A stretch of 64,000 nucleotides of DNA from Burkholderia sp. WSM2230 (GTDB lineage: Bacteria; Pseudomonadota; Gammaproteobacteria; Burkholderiales; Burkholderiaceae): the NCBI RefSeq assembly GCF_000472445.1, contig NZ_AXAJ01000002.1:310001-374000 (forward strand), written 5' to 3'. The position numbers and the translations under genes were made by a program. The notes beneath the pieces were generated by a model, which made no database searches, was not told the origin of the DNA, and saw only the letters and a program-made list of their open reading frames with translations. Positions 1-7,214 of the stretch are shown one piece after another (position 1 is the first letter of the stretch; the number at the start of each line of letters is the position of its first letter).

Positions 1-1
1 G

Positions 2-1108
2 GCGTACCGCAAGCCCGAACAGCAGAAGTGGTACGAAGGGGAAACGATCAGCCTGGGCATCGGCCAGGGCTATAACTCGTTCACGATTCTTCAGCTCGCG
101 CACGCCACGGCCACGCTCGCGAACAACGGCATCGTGATGAAACCGCATCTCGTGCGCGACATCGAAAATCCGCTCACCAAAGACACGCGCCCGGTCGTGC
201 GCGATCCGAGCGACAAGATTCCGGTGAAGCAGTCGGACATCGACATCATCAAGCGCGCGATGGAAGGCGTCGTGACGAACGGCACGGCGTCGAAGGTGTT
301 CATCGGCGCGCCGTATCTGGCGGCGGGCAAGACCGGCACGGCGCAGGTCTATTCGCTGCAGGGCGCGAACTACAAGGGTCACGCGATCGCCGAACACTTG
401 CGCGACCACGCGCTTTTCATCGCCTTCGCGCCGGCCGAGCAACCGAAGATCGCGCTCGCGCTGATCGTCGAGAACGGCGGCTGGGGCGCCGAGGCGGCCG
501 GCCCGATCGCGCGCAAGGTGCTCGACTACTACCTGGTCGGCAAGAACAAGCCAGGCGCGGAGGCGGCGGCTGTCGCGGCGGCGGCGTCGGCGACTGAGGA
601 CGCGTCCGCACCGGAAGTCGGCACCGCGCCCGCGCCGCAGCAAGCGACGCAGCCGGTCAGGATCGCCGCGGGCTTTACCGCGCTGCCCATGCCGGGAGCG
701 GCTTCTGGGGCGGCGGCTGCCTCGGCCGCAGCGGCGGCTTCGGCCGCTTCAGCGGCATCGGCGGCATCCGGGCTGAATGGCGTGTCGGGCGCAGCGGCTG
801 CGGTAGGCGTCTCGTCTCCTGCTGCCGCAACATCCAGATCGCCCGCCGCCGCGGCGGGTACAGCAGCGGCGCGCAAGCCGGCGGCATCGGCTCCCACGGC
901 AAATACACCGGTGCCGGCCTCAGCCTCGTCGGCCAACAATCCGACCCGGCGCAAATCCGGCGCGCCGCGCCAGCCCCAACCGGCGAGCGCGCCAGCGCCC
1001 GCTGCCGCTGCACGCCCCGCAACCAATGCGGGCCGGGAACCATCGCGCGATAGCGGCACTGAGCCGGCGTCGCCACGTCAGCCGGTTTCCGGCGGCATCG
1101 ACGAATAA
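2..1108 (+). CDS. mrdA: Penicillin-binding protein 2 (PBP2), 3' part
   Basis: This is the C-terminal 368 residues of the transpeptidase that crosslinks peptidoglycan during lateral wall growth in the rod complex; the start lies left of the window. The transpeptidase KTG box (AAGKTGTAQV, K at about fragment residue 110) and the preceding GIGQGYNSFT stretch are clear. After the transpeptidase domain comes an unusually long, low-complexity tail of about 180 residues, almost entirely Ala, Pro, Ser and Thr, ending in RQPVSGGIDE. Its stop codon overlaps the ribosome binding site of rodA, the classical partner, so the two genes are co-transcribed. Confidence 0.95.
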   Translation, partial: AYRKPEQQKWYEGETISLGIGQGYNSFTILQLAHATATLANNGIVMKPHLVRDIENPLTKDTRPVVRDPSDKIPVKQSDIDIIKRAMEGVVTNGTASKVFIGAPYLAAGKTGTAQVYSLQGANYKGHAIAEHLRDHALFIAFAPAEQPKIALALIVENGGWGAEAAGPIARKVLDYYLVGKNKPGAEAAAVAAAASATEDASAPEVGTAPAPQQATQPVRIAAGFTALPMPGAASGAAAASAAAAASAASAASAASGLNGVSGAAAAVGVSSPAAATSRSPAAAAGTAAARKPAASAPTANTPVPASASSANNPTRRKSGAPRQPQPASAPAPAAAARPATNAGREPSRDSGTEPASPRQPVSGGIDE

Positions 1109-1118
1109 GGAGAAAGGC

Positions 1119-2267
1119 ATGCAATTCGACAAGCGCGCCTGGCTCGACCGCATCAAGCGCATGTTCGCGGGCTTCGACCGCCCGCTCGCACTGATCGTGT
1201 TCCTGCTGCTGTGCGTGGGCATCGTCACCTTGTACAGCGCGAGTCTGGATGTGCCGGGCCGCGTGGAAGACCAGTTGCGCAACATCATGCTGACGTTCGT
1301 GCTGATGTGGGCGCTAGCCAATGTTCCGCCGACCACGCTCATGCGCTTCGCGGTCCCGCTGTACACGTTCGGGATTGCGTTACTGGTCGCCGTGGCGCTG
1401 TTCGGCCTCACGCGCAAGGGGGCAAAGCGCTGGATCAACGTGGGCGTGGTCATCCAGCCGTCGGAGATTTTGAAGATCGCGACGCCGCTCATGCTCGCCT
1501 GGTACTACCAGCGGCGCGAAGGCGTGATGCGCTGGTATGACTTCGTCGTCGGGCTGCTGATTCTGGCTGTGCCGGTAGGTCTGATCGCCAAGCAGCCCGA
1601 CCTTGGCACGGCGGTGCTGGTCTTCGCCGCGGGCTTCTTCGTGATTTATTTCGCGGGCCTGAGCTTCAAACTGATCGTGCCGGTGCTGATTGCCGGCGTG
1701 ATCGCGGTCGCTTCGATCGCGGCGTTGCAGGACAAGATCTGCCAGCCCGAGGTTCAGTGGCCGCTGATGCACGACTATCAGAAGCACCGCATCTGCACGC
1801 TGCTCGATCCGACTTCGGATCCGCTCGGCAAAGGCTTCCACACCATTCAGGCGGTGATTGCAATCGGCTCCGGCGGCCCGCTGGGCAAGGGCTGGCTGAA
1901 GGGCACGCAGGCGCATCTGGAGTTCATCCCCGAGAAGCACACCGACTTTATTTTCGCGGTGTTCTCCGAGGAATTCGGACTCGCGGGCGGCATCGTGCTG
2001 CTCACGCTCTATATGCTGCTCATCGCGCGCGGGCTGTATATCGCGGCAAACGGCGCGACACTGTTCGGACGCTTGCTGGCCGGCTCGTTGACCATGGCAT
2101 TCTTCACCTACGCGTTCGTCAACATCGGCATGGTGAGCGGCATTCTGCCGGTGGTCGGCGTGCCGCTGCCGTTCATGAGCTACGGCGGCACTGCGCTCAC
2201 AACACTCGGCGTCGCCATTGGCCTCATCATGAGCGTCGCGCGGCAAAAGCGGCTGATGCAGAGCTAG
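1119..2267 (+). CDS. rodA: Rod-shape-determining glycosyltransferase RodA
   Basis: This is a 382-residue SEDS-family membrane protein that polymerises lipid II into glycan strands for cell elongation with PBP2. It has about ten hydrophobic segments and the SEDS signatures KRWINVG, PSEILKIATPL, KQPDLGTA and, near the end, PLPFMSYGGTA. The ATG at 1119 is chosen because AAGGAGAAAGG sits just upstream, overlapping the mrdA stop, and because MQFDKRAW fits the family; an in-frame upstream extension would lie within mrdA. A hairpin terminator follows at 2304-2333. Confidence 0.96.
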   Translation: MQFDKRAWLDRIKRMFAGFDRPLALIVFLLLCVGIVTLYSASLDVPGRVEDQLRNIMLTFVLMWALANVPPTTLMRFAVPLYTFGIALLVAVALFGLTRKGAKRWINVGVVIQPSEILKIATPLMLAWYYQRREGVMRWYDFVVGLLILAVPVGLIAKQPDLGTAVLVFAAGFFVIYFAGLSFKLIVPVLIAGVIAVASIAALQDKICQPEVQWPLMHDYQKHRICTLLDPTSDPLGKGFHTIQAVIAIGSGGPLGKGWLKGTQAHLEFIPEKHTDFIFAVFSEEFGLAGGIVLLTLYMLLIARGLYIAANGATLFGRLLAGSLTMAFFTYAFVNIGMVSGILPVVGVPLPFMSYGGTALTTLGVAIGLIMSVARQKRLMQS

Positions 2268-2303
2268 CACGGACACATCGCGCTGCAAAGCCGTGCAAAA
2301 GAG

Positions 2304-2333
2304 AAGGGGCGCTTCGTCAGATGCGCCCCTTTC
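2304..2333. terminator. Bidirectional intrinsic terminator between rodA and the Sel1 gene
   Basis: The 9-bp inverted arms AAGGGGCGC and GCGCCCCTT are separated by about 10 nt, with TTTC on the plus side and CTCTTTT on the minus side. It separates two convergent genes and could serve both. Confidence 0.75.
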
Positions 2334-2335
2334 GC

Positions 2336-3037
2336 TTATTGCGGTTTCACTTCCTTCTGATCCCGCAACTGCGAACTCAGTTGCTGATACTTGAGCCGCG
2401 CCGCCGGATCGCCTTGCGCGGCCGCCGCAGCGTAGTAAGCCCGCGCCACGTTGAGGTTCCTGTCCACGCCGTCGCCGCCGCGCTCGTAGAAGGAGCCGGT
2501 CACGTACTGCGCGGTCATGTCGCCGCCTTCCGCGGCCTTCTTGTACCAGAGGAACGCCTGCTTGTTGTCGCGATCGGTGCCTCGTCCATCGAGGAACTGA
2601 TTGGCGAGGGCGAGCTCAGCCTGCACGTGCCCCTGCTGCGCGGCCTTCAGAAACCAGCGGTGCGCTTCCACGGGATCGCGCCCGACAAACTCGCCATCGT
2701 CATACATCTTGCCGTACACATATTGCGCGTGCGACATGTTGGCGTCGGCGGCCTTACGCAGCCACTTCTTGCCTTCATCGATGTTGGCCGCAGTGCCTTC
2801 GCCGTTGAGCAGCATCATCGCGTAATTGAACTGCGCGAGGCGGCTGCCGCGCTCGGCCGCTTTGCGAAATTCGGAGAGCGCCGCCGTCATATTGCCGGCG
2901 TTGTAGTCGGCGACCGCGGTTTGCGTCTCGGGGTCGTTCGATTTCGCGACACGATCCTGCGCATGCGCCGCCACGCCTGTCATCAATACCGCCGCCACGG
3001 CTGCCCGCGCGACGACGCCTTGCCTCAGCCACTTCAT
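2336..3037 (-). CDS. Secreted Sel1-repeat (TPR-like) protein
   Basis: A 233-residue protein begins with a signal peptide (MKWLRQGV..., hydrophobic core, cleavage near AHA-QD) followed by about four Sel1-like repeats of 36 residues, such as AQFNYAMMLLNGEG, AQYVYGKMYDDGE and AELALANQFLDGRG. Sel1 repeats are protein-protein interaction scaffolds, here predicted periplasmic. The ATG overlaps the stop of the upstream aldolase gene by 4 bp (ATGA), implying translational coupling, and is preceded by a strong AGGAGGTGAG. The binding partner is unknown; the family role is established, the specific one is not. Confidence 0.88.
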   Translation of the reverse strand: MKWLRQGVVARAAVAAVLMTGVAAHAQDRVAKSNDPETQTAVADYNAGNMTAALSEFRKAAERGSRLAQFNYAMMLLNGEGTAANIDEGKKWLRKAADANMSHAQYVYGKMYDDGEFVGRDPVEAHRWFLKAAQQGHVQAELALANQFLDGRGTDRDNKQAFLWYKKAAEGGDMTAQYVTGSFYERGGDGVDRNLNVARAYYAAAAAQGDPAARLKYQQLSSQLRDQKEVKPQ

Positions 3038-3816
3038 GCTCTCACCTCCTGCAACGCCTGGCGGGTTGCGCGCAACATCCACATGACATCGGCGGCCAGA
3101 GCGATAAAACGAAAACCGGCGTCGCGATGCTGCCTTGCGCTCGCGGCGTCCATCGAAAAAATGCCGGCGGCAATGCCGGCCTTGTCCGCGGCACTGACGA
3201 TGCGCGCCATGGCCGCCTGCACGTCGGCGTGCTTCGAATCGCCGAGATGGCCGAGGCTCGCGGCGAGATCGGCGGGTCCGACGAACAGGCAATCGACGCC
3301 CGGCGTCGCCGCGATCTTTTCCACTTCATCGAGGCCGCGCGCCGACTCGATCTGCACGATGGTCGCGATCTGCGCGTTTGCCGTTTGCACGTAGTCGCGC
3401 CGCATGCCGTATGCGGCAGCGCGCACCGCGCCCGCGACGCCGCGCAGACCATCGACCGCCTCCGCGCTCGGATACTGCGTGAGGCGAACCGCGTGCGCCG
3501 CTTCTTCAGCGGACTCGATGTTCGGAAACATCAGCGTACGCGCGCCGGCGTCCATCACACGCTTGACGAGCCACGGCTCGCGAGCCGGCAGACGCACCAC
3601 TGGTTCGCTCGGCAGATGCGCGGCGGCAATCGCCCGAAGTTGCGAGGTCACGTCGCCGCTGTCGTTCGGCGCGTGTTCCATGTCGATCAGCAGCCAGTCG
3701 AAGCCGGCGTGCGCGAGCGCCTCCGCGGCGGCATCGCTGCCGAGCGACAGCCAGAGCCCGAACAGCGGATCGGCTTCTTTCAGACGTTGCTTGAGGGGAT
3801 TGGTGAAGGTGCTCAT
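3034..3816 (-). CDS. HpcH/HpaI family class II aldolase
   Basis: A 260-residue metal-dependent TIM-barrel aldolase of the 2-dehydro-3-deoxyglucarate / 4-hydroxy-2-oxoheptanedioate aldolase family, which cleaves or forms pyruvate-derived 2-keto-4-hydroxy acids. Family motifs are WLLIDMEHAPND (acidic catalytic region), VVRLP, IVQIESARG (metal-binding Glu) and LFVGPADLAASLG. The start has GGAG 9-10 nt upstream. It lies downstream of queD on the same strand, separated by about 210 bp, and overlaps the Sel1 gene. No sugar-acid catabolic genes are nearby, so the substrate cannot be assigned. Confidence 0.9.
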   Translation of the reverse strand: MSTFTNPLKQRLKEADPLFGLWLSLGSDAAAEALAHAGFDWLLIDMEHAPNDSGDVTSQLRAIAAAHLPSEPVVRLPAREPWLVKRVMDAGARTLMFPNIESAEEAAHAVRLTQYPSAEAVDGLRGVAGAVRAAAYGMRRDYVQTANAQIATIVQIESARGLDEVEKIAATPGVDCLFVGPADLAASLGHLGDSKHADVQAAMARIVSAADKAGIAAGIFSMDAASARQHRDAGFRFIALAADVMWMLRATRQALQEVRA

Positions 3817-4027
3817 TGCCGCGCTCCGTGCCGTTCGAAACCGTCATTGCACGAGCCGCGGGCCAGCGCGCCTGGATGAGTGCGGCACAGCGCTTCGCCC
3901 GGACGCGGGCGGCCTCTGTGCCTGCTGCAACGCAATGCTGTAACCGGCATGTCTCGCTCCGTGTGGTTATGGAAGCGATCATACCGTGACAATAACGCGG
4001 CGGCTGGCCGCGCAGCGGGGAGGAGCG

Positions 4028-4474
4028 TTAGTCGCGGACCACGTCGGCCCAGCAATTCGGCGTCTCGTACAGGCGCACCTTCTGGAGCCGCAGATTCACG
4101 CCGTAGTGCGCGTCGTAGACGTTGGCGAGAATCTCGAACGCGACGGCCGCGAGATTTTCCACGGTGGGAATGCGATCGAGCACGACCGTCTTGTGGCCGG
4201 CCATTGTTTCGAGAAAGCCGCGCACCTGCGAATCGCCTTCGTAGACGAGGAAAGCGTGATCCCACTTGTCGACGAGATGCTCGACGGCCAGCGACTTCAC
4301 GTCGGCGAAATCCATCACCATGCCGCGATCGGGCGCGCCTTCGGTGTCGACAAGATCGCCTTGCAGCGTGATTTCGAGCACATAGCGATGGCCGTGCAGA
4401 TTGCGGCACTGGCTACGGTGATCGGGAATGCGGTGACCCGCGTCGAATTCGAGTTTTCGTGTAATCGTCAGCAC
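4028..4474 (-). CDS. queD: 6-carboxy-5,6,7,8-tetrahydropterin synthase QueD
   Basis: A 148-residue enzyme converting dihydroneopterin triphosphate to 6-carboxytetrahydropterin, the first dedicated step towards 7-cyano-7-deazaguanine (queuosine precursor). Zinc ligands are visible in FDAGHRI and CRNLHGHRY, the catalytic Cys lies in the latter, and VMDFADVK, DHAFL and YETPNCWADV are family hallmarks. The start is a GTG only 6 nt after the queE stop, so it is translated within the queC-queE-queD operon. Confidence 0.97.
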   Translation of the reverse strand: MLTITRKLEFDAGHRIPDHRSQCRNLHGHRYVLEITLQGDLVDTEGAPDRGMVMDFADVKSLAVEHLVDKWDHAFLVYEGDSQVRGFLETMAGHKTVVLDRIPTVENLAAVAFEILANVYDAHYGVNLRLQKVRLYETPNCWADVVRD

Positions 4475-4480
4475 GGCAAA

Positions 4481-5113
4481 TCAGGGAATGTTCAGATACT
4501 TGTGGGTCTGCATCGACAGGCGCCATTGCGGATGGCGTTTGCACCAGTCGATCGCGAGCCTGGTGTTGATGTCGCGCGACGGGCCGTCCATCGGCTGGAC
4601 GAGGAAATACTCGAAGTCGAGCTTCGCGTAGTCGGACAGGCGCTGGTTGTCCTGCGGAATCACGACTTTCAGTTCGTTGCCTTTGGTGACGACGAGCGGC
4701 GCGTCGGCCTTCGGGCTCACGCAAATCCAGTCGATCGTCTCGAGCACCGGCAACGAGCCGTTCGTTTCGATGGCGATCTCAAAGCCGGCCGCGTGCAGCG
4801 CGTCGACGAGCGGCTGGTCGATCTGCAGCATCGGCTCCCCGCCGGTACACACGACAAAGCGCTGGCCCTCGCCTTGCGGCCATTGCGAAGCGATCATCTG
4901 CACCAGATCTTCAGCGGTGCGGTACTTGCCGCCGTTCTCACCGTCCGTGCCGACGAAATCCGTGTCGCAGAAGCGGCACACGGCTTCGGCGCGGTCTTCC
5001 TCCCGCCCCGACCACAGGTTGCAGCCGGCGAAGCGGCAAAACACGGCCGGGCGCCCGGCATTCGCGCCCTCGCCTTGCAACGTGTAGAAAATTTCCTTGA
5101 CCGCGTACGTCAT
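4481..5113 (-). CDS. queE: 7-carboxy-7-deazaguanine synthase QueE (radical SAM)
   Basis: A 210-residue radical-SAM enzyme that rearranges 6-carboxytetrahydropterin into 7-carboxy-7-deazaguanine. The cluster-binding motif is C-X14-C-X2-C (CNLW...VCRFC), the variant known from Burkholderia QueE rather than the usual CX3CX2C. FVVCTGGEPMLQ, IAIETNGSLPV and CVSPKADAP follow. The ATG at 5113 (MTYAVKEIFYTLQGEG) matches the family N-terminus; a longer upstream frame passes through a GTAC-rich repeat and is not believed. Confidence 0.97.
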   Translation of the reverse strand: MTYAVKEIFYTLQGEGANAGRPAVFCRFAGCNLWSGREEDRAEAVCRFCDTDFVGTDGENGGKYRTAEDLVQMIASQWPQGEGQRFVVCTGGEPMLQIDQPLVDALHAAGFEIAIETNGSLPVLETIDWICVSPKADAPLVVTKGNELKVVIPQDNQRLSDYAKLDFEYFLVQPMDGPSRDINTRLAIDWCKRHPQWRLSMQTHKYLNIP

Positions 5114-5132
5114 GCTGCTTTCCGCCCTGTGC

Positions 5133-5182
5133 CTTGTACCTGTACTCGCGTACTTTATGTACCTTGTATAGCTTGTGTACCT
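5133..5182. repeat. TGTACC-rich short repeat between queC and queE
   Basis: About 50 bp contain several copies of TGTACC or GTACT (for example CCTTGTACCTGTACT and GTGTACCTA), AT-richer than the neighbours. It lies in the queE leader about 20-70 nt upstream of the ATG. No function can be assigned; it may be a slipped-strand microsatellite or a leader structure. Confidence 0.5.
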
Positions 5183-5220
5183 ACGAACAATTGCCAAAGC
5201 CGCGCCGTTGCGCGGCATGG

Positions 5221-5952
5221 TCACACCGGCTCGGTTACCTTTTCACCTGCGAGATACGCTTCATAACCACGCTTGCGCAAGCGGCAGGCCGGACATTCTC
5301 CGCAACCGAAACCCCAGTCATGCAATTCCGCGCGCTCGCCGACATAGCAGGTGTGCGTCTCGACCCGCACCAGTTCGACCAGTTCGTCGCCGCCCAACTC
5401 GCGCGCGAGACGCCAGGTGTCGGCCTTGTCGAGCCACATCAGCGGAGTTTCGAGCAGGAAGCGCGTGTCCATGCCCAGATTCAGGGCGACCTGCAGCGCC
5501 TTCATGGTGTCGTCGCGGCAATCGGGATAGCCCGAGAAATCCGTTTCACACATTCCGCCGACGAGCACCTGCAATCCGCGCCGATACGCAATTGCCGCCG
5601 CGATCGTCATGAACATCAGGTTGCGGCCTGGCACGAAGGTGTTCGGCAAACCGTTGGCCGTGGCCTCGATCTCGATTTCGCGAGTCATTGCCGTGTCACT
5701 GATCGCGCCGAGAACGGACAGGTCGATCATGTGATCGTCGCCGAGGCGCTCGCCCCATGCGGGGAAGGTGCGCGCCACCGCACTGCGGAAGCCATCCCGG
5801 CATTCGAGTTCGACGCGGTGACGCTGGCCGTAATCGAAGCCTAGCGTCTCTACCGTTTCATATCGTTCAAGTGCCCATGCGAGGCACGTGGCGGAATCCT
5901 GGCCGCCGGAAAACAGCACCAGAGCGCTACGTTTAGCGTCTTTGCGGATCAC
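5221..5952 (-). CDS. queC: 7-cyano-7-deazaguanine synthase QueC
   Basis: A 243-residue ATP-dependent enzyme converting 7-carboxy-7-deazaguanine plus ammonia to preQ0. It has the PP-loop [13 protein letters not shown] near residues 10-22, [19 protein letters not shown] and a C-terminal zinc site [16 protein letters not shown]. The start is taken as GTG at 5952 ([14 protein letters not shown]) because GGAG lies 7 nt upstream; a longer ATG frame to 6036 lacks family similarity. It is the first gene of queC-queE-queD. Confidence 0.96.
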   Translation of the reverse strand: MIRKDAKRSALVLFSGGQDSATCLAWALERYETVETLGFDYGQRHRVELECRDGFRSAVARTFPAWGERLGDDHMIDLSVLGAISDTAMTREIEIEATANGLPNTFVPGRNLMFMTIAAAIAYRRGLQVLVGGMCETDFSGYPDCRDDTMKALQVALNLGMDTRFLLETPLMWLDKADTWRLARELGGDELVELVRVETHTCYVGERAELHDWGFGCGECPACRLRKRGYEAYLAGEKVTEPV

Positions 5953-6307
5953 CGTGAAACTCCGTGAATGATGAGTGCCGCGTAGCGCTGCGCGAAGTGC
6001 GCCATGCAAGCAACGCGGCGCGACGCGAGCCGGCACTGCTGCCGGCCCAAAGCAGTATAGGCCGCGCCTTCCGCCTGCGAAGCTGCTGGGCGCTTATACC
6101 GATAATCGTCGGCCGAGGGGTTTGGTGCGGATCGCGTTGACCGCGCGGCTATAAAGGCCAATATGCGCCAACGAACGCATTCAGCAGGCGCCGCGCTCTC
6201 ATGCAAGTCCTTGAACTGGCGCGATTTTATCACGCGACGCCGAAGCTCGCCGGACGCGCCCGCCGTACTACCGCGCGAGCCCTGAAGCAACGAAACCCCA
6301 CAGCAAA
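5953..6307. other. Intergenic region upstream of queC
   Basis: About 355 bp hold no credible gene. On the minus strand a TATACT (plus positions 6054-6059) about 100 bp upstream of the queC GTG could be a -10 element, but no good -35 is visible. I looked for a preQ1 riboswitch aptamer and do not recognise one. Confidence 0.4.
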
Positions 6308-6344
6308 AGGAAAAGCCCCAGGAATCTTGCGATTTCCTGGGGCT
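6308..6344 (-). terminator. Intrinsic terminator of tRNA-Phe
   Basis: Perfect 11-bp arms AGCCCCAGGAA and TTCCTGGGGCT are followed, in the minus direction, by TTTTCCTTTT. It sits immediately downstream of the tRNA-Phe 3' end. Confidence 0.85.
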
Positions 6345-6350
6345 GAATCC

Positions 6351-6426
6351 TGGTGGCCTGGGACGGAATCGAACCATCGACACGCGGATTTTCAATCCGC
6401 TGCTCTACCAACTGAGCTACCGGGCC
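6351..6426 (-). tRNA. tRNA-Phe (anticodon GAA)
   Basis: A 76-nt cloverleaf with CCA encoded. The D-arm is GCTC...GAGC, the anticodon stem GCGGA/TCCGC with loop TTGAAAA, and the T-arm GATGG-TTCGATT-CCGTC. In the acceptor stem six of seven pairs form; the fifth pair is C opposite A. Anticodon GAA reads UUC/UUU. Confidence 0.97.
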
Positions 6427-6524
6427 AACGAAGAACGAAATGATATCAAAGGGCCATCTACTGGGCAAGCCCCTTGTCTAAAAAATCTACGCAAGCGAAA
6501 TCGCCACACGACGCCGCGCGGCCC

Positions 6525-7214
6525 TCACTCGCCTTTGTTCTTGCCGAGATCGACGCCGAGCTGCTTGAGCTTGCGATACAGATGCGTGCGCTCCAGCCCG
6601 GTCTTTTCCGCGACGCGCGTCATGCTGCCGTTCTCGCGTGCGAGGTGATACTCGAAGTACGCACGCTCGAATGCATCGCGCGCATCGCGCAGCGGAATAT
6701 CGAAAGAAATGGATGCGGTTTGCGCCGCCAGCACGCCGCTGCCGTGGCCGTCGGCGGACAGCATCGGCAGGGCCGCAGCCGAAGCCACCGCAGACGAGCT
6801 CATCGGCATTGCGGATTTCGCCGCCGCGCCGCCAGGCGCGACCGCCGCGGTGCCGCGCGCGAGACCCTGCTCGACGGCCTTCAGCAGCTTCTGCAACGCA
6901 ATCGGCTTCTCAAGAAAATTCAGCGCGCCGATCTTCGTTGCTTCGACTGCTGTGTCGATGGTCGCGTGACCGGACATCATGATCACCGGCATGGTGAGCT
7001 GCCCTTGCGCAGCCCACTCCTTGAGCAACGTCACGCCGTCGGTATCGGGCATCCAGATGTCGAGCAGCACCAGGTCCGGCGCCTGACGCAAACGGAATTC
7101 GCGCGCCTGCTGCGCGTTTTCTGCCGCCTCCACGACATGCCCCTCGTCGCTCAGGATCTCCGAGAGCAATTCCCGGATGCCCATTTCATCATCTACCACC
7201 AGGATGGTTGCCAT
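6525..7214 (-). CDS. NtrX-like response regulator lacking the AAA+ domain
   Basis: A 229-residue response regulator. The receiver domain (residues 1-120) has VVDDE, phospho-acceptor D52 in LLDIWMPD, MMSGHA and the conserved Lys in LEKP. It is joined by an Ala/Ser-rich linker to a C-terminal Fis-type helix-turn-helix (MTRVAEKTGLERTHLYRKL). The receiver and HTH resemble NtrX, but the sigma-54-interacting ATPase domain is absent, so it cannot activate sigma-54 promoters by itself. The ATG abuts the stop of the sensor kinase (TAAATG), so the pair is co-translated. The regulon is unknown. Confidence 0.93.
   Translation of the reverse strand: MATILVVDDEMGIRELLSEILSDEGHVVEAAENAQQAREFRLRQAPDLVLLDIWMPDTDGVTLLKEWAAQGQLTMPVIMMSGHATIDTAVEATKIGALNFLEKPIALQKLLKAVEQGLARGTAAVAPGGAAAKSAMPMSSSAVASAAALPMLSADGHGSGVLAAQTASISFDIPLRDARDAFERAYFEYHLARENGSMTRVAEKTGLERTHLYRKLKQLGVDLGKNKGE

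Noticed and set aside
5953..6307. A preQ1 riboswitch before queC
   Set aside because: I searched for the short preQ1 aptamer pattern and saw no convincing pseudoknot-capable sequence.
6201..6443. A short plus-strand frame across the tRNA-Phe gene
   Set aside because: Its C-terminal half is simply the tRNA translated; the rest has no homology or SD.
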